From positions 44,010 to 74,732 of the forward strand of contig BMAT01002127.1 of assembly GCA_019649035.1 (NCBI GenBank): a stretch of DNA of 30,723 nucleotides, given 5' to 3'. The stretch's first letter is position 1. Each line of letters begins with the position of its first letter. The notes beneath the pieces are model-generated. The model was not told where the DNA came from and made no database searches. It worked only from the letters and a program-made list of their open reading frames with translations. Source of the DNA: Elysia marginata. Lineage: Eukaryota; Mollusca; Gastropoda; Plakobranchidae. A program made the translations under genes and the position numbers. Below, piece by piece: positions 8,931-19,983 of this stretch.

Positions 8931-8999
<69 letters not shown>
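8643..8999 (+). repeat. Purine-strand repeat cluster: (GATA)n, (ACAG)n, then (GA)n
   Basis: GATA and ACAG units at 8643-8697 are followed by a degenerate GA-rich tract from about 8719. This ends in a perfect (GA)n of about 57 bp at 8943-8999. All purines lie on the plus strand for most of 280 bp. Such mirror-symmetric homopurine DNA can form triplex (H-DNA). Confidence 0.92.
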
Positions 9000-9003
<4 letters not shown>

Positions 9004-10845
9004 TTTTTTTCAAACAAACAAAAAACAAATCCATTTCGCTTATCATCGATTTTTCTCGGCTGACAACATTCCATTAACGACATCATGTAGTAATGGGGAG
9101 TTTTGACGTACTGCCGCGCTTACAAGAAACTAAATAACTATATTTTATTACGCTATCATAGTAACCCCTGCCAACCCCATCAGACAGACAGAAATTTTAC
9201 TTTTAGATCTATTTATTAATTGTGTTTGAAGAAAAGATGACCTTGTAGTTGTAATGAGACCTCTTGCCTTATTATTGAGTATGGACCCTTGCATGCGTTA
9301 TGACAGTGGACGCATGTCCAGTCATTACTCATTGTGATGACCCTTAAAACATTCACAGTGAAATATGATCAGTTTCGTTCAATGGCATGTTTATTACACG
9401 AAATGTCTTGAGGAACTTGAAGGCGATCTTTAAGAAAGGGAGTTAACTTAGAAGGCACTCGTCTTTTTCTGGTAGCATATTCACATTTCTGTATTTCTCG
9501 CTTGGGAAAAACCGATAGGCTAGGGGCGAAAAATTGTGTCTGTATAAGTTTACGCGTTTGTCATTGAGTTGGCTTACCATCAATTTTATTGAACCAAAGT
9601 AAAATCTGAAAAAATATGTAGTTCCACAAAACAAAAACAAATACTGTTACTTGTTCTTAGGACTTTTTTTTATTTGAAATTGAGCAATACACTAAATGAG
9701 GCAGTAACCTTGAAACAACCAGTGCATCCCGGGGGATTTTTTGACCCATCACTGTGAAATTTAGGCTACTGTTTGACAGAATTTTATCAGTAATTCGGCA
9801 CTTTTCGAACCGCTATGATCGCTTGGATTTCTATTTATTTAGATCTTTAACACATTTGTATGATGCGGACTCTTTCAAACCTTAGAAATAAAAGAGTGGA
9901 CAAGTTCATGGACATTTCACACAGGAATGAAATACAAAATAATGAAGCGACGAAATCTTGCGCATTGACACCTTGTTATTATAAGCCGAGTTGAATTTTA
10001 TGTCTCATCAACATGGTTGCCTTTTATGATAATGTTTGACCAACATTGTAGTACTATTACAATGCTAGCTTTACATAAATGTTACTATTATGACTCACTC
10101 TCGTAAAGTATTTACTGACATCTTTCAGGCCCTTGTAATGTCTGATTTCTAAAAATTGTCATAACAAAGGTGTGTTATGAAATTGTGTTTTCTAATTACT
10201 AATAACCATGTGTTCGAAGTGCTCATAATCAATCTCTGGAGCAAACGTATCCGATAAACTTTGAAGCAAATAGGTGATTGAAAGATTTTAAAGGTATAAA
10301 ATCTTTGTGGCCTCCTCAACAATTATTTTAAGGTAAATAGATGTAAGCTAAAACTAGAAAGCGATGTACAAATCTAATCTGGTTTGAATTCAGGAGCTGG
10401 GCAGAGGAAACATAAAGCATACATGATAATCCACACAGTTCTACTTTGCCACTTGTTTAATTTAATCATGCAGTTTAGTTTAATTAGGGACCAAATAATA
10501 CTCAACATAAATAAATGTAGTCGGAAGTCTTATCTGTTTCGTGACCAGTTCAAGTTAATCGAGGGTCTAATATTTTAAGTGAAGAAAACGTCTTCTATAA
10601 GCAACTTAAAAAAAATCTTCGTCTTTATATTTGAAATCAAATAAATGTCTAATATAATTATATCCATCATATTTTGATAGTTCCATGCAATTTTTAAAGG
10701 TTGGAGGCCTACACAAACGTATCGTGGTAAATATCGACGCCTTAATAAGTGAAAATTGCAACACCTGAATCATTTGGTTTGGTTGCGAATCATTTGTTTC
10801 AGCTGCTATTTGCACGTCAAGTCCTTCTTTGTCTTCACTTCTTAT

Positions 10846-10846
<1 letters not shown>
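9000..10846. other. Long AT-rich unannotated stretch
   Basis: About 1.8 kb without repeat structure, tRNA boxes or convincing coding sequence. Frames at 9443-9640 (minus) and 10384-10578 (plus) are short and featureless. Confidence 0.5.
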
Positions 10847-10884
<38 letters not shown>

Positions 10885-11011
10885 NNNNNNNNNNNNNNNN
10901 NNNNNNNNNNNNNNNNNNNNNNNNNNNNNNNNNNNNNNNNNNNNNNNNNNNNNNNNNNNNNNNNATAATAATAATAATAACAATAATAATAATAATAACA
11001 ATAATAATAAT
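10847..11011 (+). repeat. (AAT)n microsatellite containing an assembly gap
   Basis: AAT units occupy 10847-10884 and 10965-11011, the latter with two AAC variants. An 80-base N run lies between them. The true array length is unknown. Confidence 0.95.
10885..10964. other. Assembly gap (80 Ns)
   Basis: Unresolved bases lying wholly inside the AAT array, which most likely caused the break. Whether 80 reflects a measured size cannot be told. Confidence 0.99.
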
Positions 11012-13775
11012 CTTTGATATTTTGATTATTATAATATTCCGATTACAAGTCGTGGTTTAACGAGCGGTCAGATTGTCGATACATTAATTCTGAAGTGCAT
11101 TCCTATTATTGTAAGAAAGCGATCTTTAGAATAGAAAGCTGCAGAGAAGTAGCCAGTGAACTAGAAAGAAGCCACCACACTGATTCACAAGCATTCTTTA
11201 TTCTTTATCAGCCCTTCTTAGATCTATTTAAACATCGCTTCTTAGATCTCAAGATGGCACAAATTACAAATTTGGCGAAGACAATGAGAAGACAATGGCT
11301 AGATTTGTACTTTGTCTAGAGTTAGTCTTAAAGTATAATGTGCATAAGTCTTTTAAGTCTAAAGGCATTTGAACCAAAGAGAGTGATGAGAGAGCTTGAT
11401 TTTTGTATAACACGTCTAGCTCTTTTTTACAAGACCTAAAACAATGGGGCAAAAAGATGGGATTCACATTCTAAGATGGAAGAACTTTGAATACGCAGAG
11501 ACTAAGCCCTAATGCTTACCCAGAAGAAAACAAGACGCGCAAAGCCCAAAGCGTGTAAAACCTGGACTGAATATGGGCCTAATCAAGACTCTAGATTAAA
11601 ACATTTTTTTAAAATTCAGATCTAAATCTAGCTTATCTGGTTAAATTTATAGACTAATTTTTATCCAAAATACCAATACTAGATCTAGATCTAATCTAGA
11701 GTCTACTTAATGCAGATTTAAACTGACAGAGTTGAGAAGCGGGCCTTAATACAATCTAGTTATGTGTGTTCTTCCACCTTCCGATTTTCGTGGTGAGTAA
11801 AAGTCGACTTATATATTTTGGTCAATATTCTAGCCAATACAATTAAAGCTCAAGACTGCTGAATAGATATAACCTAGCACTCACTATTTAGGTTACCATT
11901 GATAAACTAGTACGAAGAATAAAGGTCGAACTTTCGTTATTGTACAAAAATCTTCATTATGGTAATAAAAAGGGAAAAACTCAGTAATGATATATTGCTG
12001 CCGTTTGCCTACACAAAGACACAGCACAGATGACATTGGGCATAGTTATCAAGGAAGACACAAGAAACTGCCAAGGTGTTCATGCAGAGGGATAGAGACG
12101 CGGAAGACCACTAATGAATGAAATAAGTTAACCGTAACAGCTGCTGCTGCTAAAGACACCTTTGACGTTGGTAGCTAAGAAGACATGGGATATTTGGAAC
12201 AAAAGTTTTTTTCCATTGTATTTATGACCGAGTTTCTGTACAGTAAAGCTCCCGTACAAATGGGCCAACTGTAAAACGTAACAACACATCAGAGCAAAAT
12301 ATATGAGCATTTTATAAAAAGGAGGTGAGATTATACGCATTGTTATAGTAAACAAGGCAGTGGAGAAAATTTTGCAAACATAATGTAATGACAAACTTAT
12401 TGATTAAAAATGTAGTCCAACTTTGAAACATAACAAAAAAGATGGGAAGGCGGGAAAAACATACGTGTTTAAACTGTAGTTTCATCCGCTTGCCAGCCTT
12501 TTCTTCTCTTAAATCTAACTCTGTGTCCCTTTTAAAAATCTTATAAAAATTTAATACTTTGTTGAAGGTTGTACCCGAGAGTAAGTTTTGCAGCTAGATC
12601 TAGGTCTAGCCTAGGTTTTGCTTGACATGCTTTCTACCGTTTTACCTCAAGGTGAAGGTCGAAATTTTGCCTAATATGCCCCGCTCAGACGCTCACTGCT
12701 GGAGACATGGCTTCAGATAATTGGGGAAGATTTTGTGACATCGATCGATCACGAGGGTAAAAAAATTTCAAGACAAGAATACTGTGTAGATATGAAATGA
12801 GCAGCGATTTTCTTAACAAGTTGGGTGCATGCCGTTTTTCAATAGTTTAGATAAAGGCTTTTTTTATTTCTGCTTTGGCAATTCTGTTTTAAGGTCCTTA
12901 AAAGGTTTCTATACCGAGACAGGGCTAACTCCCGATTCATTTTTCAGCAATAGAAAGGGAATTTGGTGACTTGCTGCACAATGGCTTAGAAATCGTCAGA
13001 TGAAAAGATAAATTGTCAATGGCCATCGATTCGTATTGTCTTCGTCCTGTAAAGAGCCAGGTCAACAGTAAAGACATAATGATAAACATATTGCGACGGG
13101 GTAAATCTGGGACTCAATGGTTTAAACTTAACGTACACAATTATGAGTAGCTTTGCTATACTGGTCAAAATGATTTTTGAAAGTTCTGGGTGGTTTTGCG
13201 TTTGACAAAGTTAAGAAAATATTGGCCCATGTTAATGAAAACAGAAATGCATAGGCCTAAATGGACAGGCCTAGTTTTTAGGTAAGTCTAGAACGATGAT
13301 TTGGCTTTAGTGGAGATATTTGTGATGTTGCGCTTGGATGCTTACTCGGAGATTTTATAGGATTAATATCTATGAATGTAAGAATCAAGCTACCTTATCA
13401 AGAACAATCAATATCTTAGCTTAACTGCCAAGAACCGGAAAGAAACTAACCTAATAATAAGAGCTCGATGATTTACTTATCGACTGCGTATAAAAAAAAT
13501 CTGTGTCTTTAATGTCCTATTTATAACAACGAAATGTAATATTAAGATCGCATACTTTATTTAGTAGGCTATATAAATCATTTTTTTGGGTAATTTTCCC
13601 TTTATTTTTATGTGGTGACAGGAACCTGGAAGAGAATATCCATTAATAGAAGTTCCCACATATACATGTAATTATCTACCAGTCTGAGTTACCGCTTTGT
13701 TTCTTATAAATTGTGCTGCCAAGTGTTTCCTCACACGTTTTTCTTCTCTTTCCTTTTATTGATCTGTATGTCCGC
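11012..13775. other. Long AT-rich unannotated stretch
   Basis: Holds a cluster of overlapping CTAGATCTAG-type palindromic words at 11615-11705 and 12590-12620. A weak RGRPL-like peptide at about 12090-12130 (plus strand) hints at another LINE relic but has no second block to confirm it. No other coding or RNA signal was found. Confidence 0.45.
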
Positions 13776-13819
13776 CTGTCTGTCTGCCTGTCTCTGTCTG
13801 TCTATCTGTCTGTCTCTCT
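13776..13819 (+). repeat. (CTGT)n microsatellite
   Basis: Imperfect CTGT/CTGC/CTAT units, about 44 bp. Confidence 0.85.
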
Positions 13820-14020
13820 TTTAAATTTTCGTCTAAACAAATTGATCTGATTATGTATTCTTTGAAACACTTTCATACATTACCTGCCTATCATAATTTT
13901 AAGTAATTATGTTTTCGTCATCTAGTCCCTTTCATGAGCTAATCTGCGCGTGAATTGTACCGGCATATCTATCAATTTCATTTATGGGTTTTCCTTTTTC
14001 TCTTTTTACTATTTTCGCAT

Positions 14021-14125
14021 CCCCACCTCTGTCTGCCTGTCTGTCTTCCTCCTCCTCTCTCTGTCTGCCTCCCTCTGCCTCTCTCTCTGTCTATCTTTCT
14101 ACCCCTCCCTCTCTTACACATTCCC
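14021..14125 (+). repeat. Pyrimidine-rich CTGT/CTCC low-complexity tract
   Basis: Degenerate CTGTC, CCTCC and CTCTG words. Leu/Ser-rich frames at 13950-14330 come from this composition and are not considered genes. Confidence 0.8.
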
Positions 14126-14570
14126 ACCGTATTTCCGTAACGTCTTCTATTTCTCTTGTACGAATGTTATTATCCTTCTTGTATTCTCAGAATTATCTTC
14201 AAATAAGAGGAACTCAGCCGTTTTTGTCTCACCTTCCATTTCTTTGAACACATCTCTCTTAGTTTACACTCGTAACACTTCAAAAAAAAAAAGATGTAAA
14301 CATGTTCTGTTGACAGCTTGTATGCTCTAACGTTTTTCTTTTCTAAAAAAATCGAAGGCATTTTTTTTCTTCTGATAGGAAGACGAAAATGATATAAGCA
14401 CTAAAGCAAATCTCGATTCTTCCCCGCACCGTTTTGATAGCAAACATTTTCTATGAAGTGGTTTTGTAGAAGTGGTTTTGTGATAGTTAAGCTGGACGGA
14501 CTTTGAAAAAAAAAACCCAGCAAAGTCTTAAACCTTTCAAAAGAGTGAGAACTATACATTGAATGACTGA
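14126..14570. other. Unannotated stretch
   Basis: AT-rich with A or T runs at about 14281, 14361 and 14506. No gene seen. Confidence 0.5.
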
Positions 14571-14703
14571 GAGAGGAAAAAAAGTATGAGCGAGATAGAT
14601 AGTGTGAGAGAGAAAAGGAGAGAGAGAAATAGATCGATCGATCGATCGATCGATAGATAGATAGATAGAGAGCGAGAGAGAGACAGAGAGACAGAGACAG
14701 AGT
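14571..14703 (+). repeat. GA-rich tract with embedded (GATC)n and (GATA)n
   Basis: Degenerate GA repeat holding about five and a half perfect GATC units at 14632-14653, then GATA units to about 14669, then GAGAGACA words. The GATC unit is its own reverse complement, so this short array is a perfect palindrome able to extrude a hairpin. Confidence 0.92.
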
Positions 14704-16047
14704 GCGTGTGTGATTAAAGGGCGTTTATGCATACATATAATATTGAAATTGAATATTCAGTCGAGCTCTGCTTCAGAAAAAAAGACCGCGGGCTTTTGTC
14801 GTTTTTCAAAAATCATTTTACAATGAAGTAAACCGTTTAAATTAATGCAAACAAGAGCTGCAAGTTGTATTAAAACAAACCAGAGCAGTAAATGAAAGTC
14901 TTTGGCTTCGCTGGGATGTCCATTTATATCTATTTACAGGTATCGAGTTTGGCGCGGGCTATAGACGACCGAATAAAACATCTCTAGCTTTAGATTTTTG
15001 AAATACTATTAGGCGTAACAAAGATCTTAATAGTGCATGGAATCTTACATCTAGAATCTTTTCTTTGCGGCTGATCATCGTTTATGGCATATTCCAAAAC
15101 ACGAGATTAATTTTAATTGTAATTAAGATTTCCTTTCCAGGTTAAGGGACTTCAAGAAGAACCTCTTTTTTGTGCAAAGCTATTAATTTTCCTTTGCTAA
15201 CAACACATGTTGCAAAGACAATATTATTTATTTTTATTTTTGCTTGGATATTATTTTTTTTCGTTTTTCTCATAACTGCATAATATATGTCGTCAAATAC
15301 TTTCTCAAACTTTATTATCATTTTGGGTTTGGACATTTTATCAAGCCTCCGGTCCTATTTTTTCCTGTATGCGATTCCATGAGGCAGGCAGAAAAAGAAA
15401 AAAACGCTTGCGTTAAAACCCTACGTAGAGATTAACGCCCCCAACCCGCGCCAAGATCACGTCTCCTTCTTCTAACCCGTTCTTCATTGTGCCAAAGACA
15501 AATTTCAAGTCTCTGACCTTATTTGAAATCGCTTACTTTCTTTGTTTATTTGATTACCACTCAATACAAATCTGATCTTTTCTAAATAACCGCACTATGT
15601 TAAAGTTACTTTATTTGAAATAACATTTCATTTCTTACATTTCTTGTAGCACTCGAAACGGCCACAAGTTATTTTCTCACATCGATAAAACCCGGTATGC
15701 CACAAAGCATTATGTTCTCATGGAGATTGGTTTGCAGCGTTGCAGTCAAAGCAGGTCTTTAGAGCACCACTTGTAGCGCTTTAAGTTTAAATATCCATGG
15801 AAATTAGACTGCACCTAAGTAATCTTGAGTAAAATTGTCTACAATATGAAGAAAAATGCTCAAATCATGTACGTGTAACGCAGATTTAGTTGGCAATTGT
15901 TACGTTACTGTCAAAACAAGTTTCCCAAACGATAGGAGAGATAAGAATTTCATTATCATATCTTATCTCGAACATAACAATAAAATCAGTCACGTATCGT
16001 GTATGCGGGTGTATAAACTGATCATCAACTTCAGGGCGGAGTCATTA
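14704..16047. other. AT-rich unannotated stretch
   Basis: Frames at 15142-15336 (minus), 15244-15435 and 15856-16083 (plus) are lysine- or isoleucine-rich products of AT composition with no motif. No repeats noted. Confidence 0.5.
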
Positions 16048-16205
16048 AGTCTGGCTCATTGGCTTAGGCTTTTGTTCGTGTGATTAATCTCTTCTTCCTT
16101 ACACTCTCTAAATTTTAGTCTGGCTCATTGGCGTTGGGTCCGTATGATTTATCTCTACGTCCTTACTAAATTTTTACTCTCTAAATTTTTTTTACTCTCT
16201 AAAGG
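16048..16205 (+). repeat. 69-bp tandem duplication
   Basis: Units start at 16048 and 16117. Both begin agtctggctcattggc, share a centre like tatgattaatctc/ccttac, and end with actctctaaatttt. The second has diverged and gained a few bases, and partial third ends (ttttactctctaaa) trail to 16205. A small local duplication without ORF. Confidence 0.75.
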
Positions 16206-17479
16206 TTTGTTATATGTCCTTCGGTTTTGCTTTAACTCAAAATTAGTCTGAGCGACTCTTCCATGTGTCTGCCTGTTGTGCGAGCAGGTATGTTTTGTTC
16301 CTGCATGGCTTGACTTTCACTCGGAGAGCAGCGCGTCCGCCTGATCGCCTGATGCAGCTGAGAAAACAGCGGGTGTCGACCAAGAGGTGTAGACTCAGAC
16401 CCACTGGTCACCCCTCGGCAGTGGCAGGTTGGTGTTTATTATTCATGCTCGATGCAATTTCTCGATGCACGAAAAGAGACGCTATACTAAGATTTGGGTG
16501 GCAAAACAGTCTAGCCTCTTGCCTTCGCGCTGTCAGCAAAACTTTCGTGGATCTCAAGGACACTGCTACATTTAAAGACAAAATGAGTAAAATTTCCTTC
16601 GTTTTGTTCACTTTACAGTCAATGTTTGAAAGGATTCTGTCCCTATATATATCGCCCATGCCGTTTTAAATGGGCTCATCTCCATGTAAAATAAAAAAAA
16701 AAACAAAAACAAAAAAGCAACACAAAACAAGACAAACAAAAAACAACAAAATACAACAAAAAAAAAAAAAACAAAACAAAAAAACCAACAACGCATCACA
16801 GTGGTTTAACTGGTACGTCACCAAAACTTAACTTTAGTATGACGTACGCGTGATGTGTAAGGACCTTAATTTTAAAAGATACCAGAGTTACAACTGGACC
16901 CTAATTTCAGAAGGCAACCCGATAAAAAGGTCCCTCGGTAAAGGGTTAACAAATCTATTGAATTTTACCTTTGAAAAAATTGAATGAAGACCTCTATAAG
17001 TTTAAGTCTCTGAGTATTTTTTACAAAGAAAACAAAAGAGATCAATGGAACAAGAGCACACCGCCACAATAAGGGGATCATAATAAAAAAAAAGTCGCTG
17101 CTCTGTGAATTTATGCAGATGTATGGAAAATTTCGCAAGCCAAACAAAAAGTCATTGTGTAAAATGTACTTTATCTAATGCTAGTTTACACAAACAATCA
17201 TTGCTGTTTAAAACCATGCTGCTCTCTTGGAAAATTCTAAGCCACCCCCCCCCCTCTTTCCCAACAAACTCATTGTGCAATATGTTGTACTTTTACGATG
17301 TATAGTTGTCTGTTTTTCTTCATGGTATTTTAATTTAATCTTTTGAGCAGTGTTAGATGACAAAATGTTTTTTGCTGCTTTGAAATAAATGTCAACCCCA
17401 ATATTAGCTGAAAATATTCTGAGCTGGTATTGCCAACGTCTTCTATTGAATAATTAATAAACGGTAACATGATCCAAGT
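16206..17479. other. Mixed stretch: GC-richer open frame, A-rich tract, poly(C)
   Basis: Positions 16265-16669 contain the longest non-repetitive open frame of the window (134 codons, only about 107 if started at the first ATG, 16351). The 16300-16450 part has more CpG than its neighbours. I recognise no domain, so an exon is possible but unsupported. At 16686-16790 lies an A-rich low-complexity run with CAAAA words. A run of ten C is at 17245-17254. Confidence 0.4.
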
Positions 17480-17643
17480 CCCCCGCCCCCCCCCCCATCC
17501 TATTTCTCTGTCTCTTCGTCTATCAGTTTCTCCCAATTCTTATACTTTTTCTCTCAGTATCTTTCTTTGCTGCTCTGATTGTCTTCCTGACTGGCCACCA
17601 TTCTTTCAGTTTTCATCTCCATCCTTCCCCTCACACCCCTTCC

Positions 17644-17693
<50 letters not shown>

Positions 17694-17747
17694 ATATCTG
17701 TCTATCTATCTATATATCTATCTATCTAACTCATATATCTATCTATC
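17480..17747 (+). repeat. Poly(C), pyrimidine tract and (ATCT)n left of hammerhead 2
   Basis: Five C, one G and eleven C at 17480-17496, then a pyrimidine-rich stretch, then near-perfect ATCT units at 17644-17692 continuing imperfectly to about 17747. The array leads straight into the second hammerhead-like spacer, as at 4418-4489. Confidence 0.88.
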
Positions 17748-17801
17748 CTACCTGATGAAAGCAACAAGCTAGAAACAGATCTGTCGGAAGGTAGGCCTTC
17801 C
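17747..17801 (+). ncRNA. Hammerhead ribozyme-like motif 2 (partly decayed)
   Basis: CTGATGA (17752-17758) is followed by stem II AGC (17760-17762) with GCT (17768-17770) around loop AACAA. GAAA (17772-17775), a minimal stem III CA/TG around GATC, and UC at 17784-17785 complete the core. The stem III region lies in the 10-base palindrome ACAGATCTGT (17775-17784), which would allow two molecules to pair. The pair at the base of stem II is A-A, a mismatch. Stem I is imperfect: CCTAC (17747-17751) complements GTAGG (17791-17795), but five extra bases follow the cleavage site. Those bases also form a rival hairpin, GGAAGG with CCTTCC (17786-17801). The distance from CTGA to the cleavage point is 34 bases, as in motif 1. 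It is probably a relative of motif 1 with reduced or lost activity. Confidence 0.58.
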
Positions 17802-17862
17802 AAGTCCTTATTGATATTCATATAAGTTCCTTTTTACAAGTTGAGCACTTTTGAATCGTGTA

Positions 17863-17926
17863 ATCTATCTATCTATCTATCTATTTATGTATCTATTTAT
17901 ATATTTATTTATCTATCTATCTATAT
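17863..17926 (+). repeat. (ATCT)n microsatellite right of hammerhead 2
   Basis: Perfect ATCT units at 17863-17885, then ATTT/ATGT variants, then ATCT again to 17926. The 60-bp segment between motif 2 and this array (17802-17862) is unique text. Confidence 0.9.
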
Positions 17927-19240
17927 TATGAGCACTTAAAATTCCAGGTTTTTATGTTATGAAATATAGTACTCTATTTGTAAGAGGAGCTTTTATATAC
18001 GATAGCCTAGTTCCTACATTTGTTTTGTCGCGACTCGGTGTTTCATGCCGTCTCATCGATTGGTAGCTCTTCAGACGACTGTTTACTTTCTGTTTCCTCG
18101 TCAAGCTCGTCAAGGTTTTCATTGCATGGGTCCGTATTTTTTGCATTAAGTAGCAAAAACCTTTTCCTATGCATGCACATGGACAGGATTTGCCTTCTTT
18201 TGTTTGAATAGATTTTTTTGCTAGTATATAGCCTTTCTCGGATGGAAACAAGTTGCATTTTGTTGCTGTTGTTGAATATGCTTTTGATTTGATATAATTT
18301 CCCGTGATATTATGGTGTCTTGTTTGTTTTCTTTGTGGTTCCGTACGTGCTCGCTGAGAGTTGTGTCGGACTTTCTATAGGGTAGCCTAAAGCTATAACG
18401 ACTAACTTATCTCAAGCTTAAGTATTTCATTTCATTTTGTGTGTTAATCTGGTGTGCCTGCATTTATTTGTTTAAAACCTGTTTTTGGTAATGATATAGT
18501 ATTTTTCTAAAAGACAGATGTTACATTTTAAGTTGATGGTGAATAAACGCTTGATTCTTCCACGAAAGATCAAATACATTTTTGCCTTCTTTTATGGTCC
18601 ATATGAGTTCGCTAAGTCCAGGGTCAAAATTTCTATGTGGTAATATAAATCTTAAAGTGTCGTGGTAGTATCTGGTCTTAAAATGATTTCCTTTTAATCT
18701 CATGTATGTGTCTATGTGTTAAGGGTTTATTTCCATTGTTGATACACGACGCATTTCTGTAAGCACTAACTCCCTAGTGGGCAATCGCTTTTGTTTCTGC
18801 AGTTACATAGGATTTTGTTTGTATTCTTATCTGTTTTGCTCTTTAGTAAGGCTTTATTGTGGCTGGCATAATGTTTTTGATGCTGTTCATGCAGGTGTAA
18901 ACAGAGACCGCGCGTTATCGTCTCGCCCAGGATGACAAAACCCATACAGGAGGAAATCCACGAAGGGTGATACGTTATAGTTTTCCGTGCGCAAGGTCTC
19001 TACTTTAATTGCAGCGTTTCTATTGATTTTTTGTGAAGCTTTTGATCTCATGAAAACATTTACTAACAAAGGTGAAGACATTCTCTAACAGTTGTTGCGA
19101 CAGCAATTTTGGAAGACGTATTAAATTATGTGATTCGTATATATTCCTTATGTGGCTTGTTCCTGCAATGCGCCCACCATCCACGTGGCGTCCGGGACGC
19201 TCGTCGTAACGGCCCCCGGCTTTGAAGGCGGTCACTTTTC
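17927..19240 (-). other. Run of unrecognised minus-strand open frames
   Basis: Short minus-strand frames occur in succession at 19235-19020, 19081-18887, 18703-18521 and 18258-18043. The last begins at an ATG in CAAAATG context after CAA/CAG-rich sequence. It encodes 71 residues with a basic first half and an acidic end (NLDELDEETESKQSSEEL). The composition looks more protein-like than most frames here, but I recognise no family, and the pieces do not join in one frame. An old transposon ORF or chance are both possible. A GC-rich patch with several CpGs lies at 19170-19230. Confidence 0.2.
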
Positions 19241-19859
19241 AATACATTTTTTTATGGCTAACGTTGAAATACTGTACAGTATTTTTTCATAGCAAGTTGT
19301 GGAAAGCAGAGATCAATACCATAAGTAAGTTTCCACGACATACAGTGCTTCATTTTTGCTAATTAATAATGTATGAAAAAACAAGCTAAAAACGTGATGC
19401 CGTTTTTCTTTGAGCACCATCGTAAAATCCTGTCCACATACACGCATGGAACGCCCTCTCAACAGACACACACACAAATTCCCCAGCGAAGACTAAAATT
19501 AAACGCTGAAAATATTTAATCACGTTGACTCCTCGGCTTTGCTGTAGAGTCGATTAATATCGACGATCTATCTCGGCCAAAATTCTTGTGCTTGCGAAAT
19601 GTCTTCTGCAAAACTCGTTTTTTTTATAATATTAATAACAATTAAACTCTCCAGTCTTCTCATATATATCAATATACGATAAGACTACAACTCTCTCTCC
19701 CCCCTCCCCACCTTTATTTTATCACTATCACCACCTTTATTAAATTTCATTTTTCCGGGACCTCTCTCTTTAACTCTTTGTCGCCCTTTTCCTTTTTTTT
19801 TCTCATTCTTAATATCTCCCTTTGTTTTCTTCCTTAAACCTCCTCCTAGCCACAACTAT
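19241..19859. other. Unannotated stretch with pyrimidine-rich end
   Basis: AT-rich, becoming C/T-rich from about 19690 to 19850. No coding signal. Confidence 0.5.
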
Positions 19860-19983
19860 AACAGATCGCTAGAGCGAGTACTCCAGTCGGGCGAAGACAG
19901 CTAGGGACAGCGAGACCACTGTTTGTCTCGCAAGACTAGATGAAAATGAAGGTTAACCAAAAAAAAAAAAAGAAAAAAAAGAA
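19860..19983 (+). mobile_element. Possible retroposon 3' end with poly(A)
   Basis: About 98 bp of GC-richer text (19860-19957) with repeated GCGAG/GACAG words ends in an interrupted poly(A) run (19959-19983). This arrangement is typical of a retroposed 3' end. No target-site duplication was found and the body matches nothing I recognise, so it may equally be an isolated A tract. Confidence 0.25.

Noticed and set aside
8760-9086. Leu/Ser-rich minus-strand frames that resemble membrane segments
   Set aside because: Products of the GA tract read in all frames; the same pattern recurs at 21491-21850 and 28164-28586.
12040-12180. RRGRPL-like peptide suggesting another LINE tail on the plus strand
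   Set aside because: Only one short block with adjacent stops; the following residues do not match the usual tail order.
16265-16669. 134-codon open frame as a host exon
   Set aside because: Starts at GTG, lacks any recognised domain, and no supporting splice context was found; kept only as a note in the stretch description.
18020-18080. CTGAAGA with a downstream GAAAC on the minus strand
   Set aside because: Core words present, but stems I, II and III do not form.
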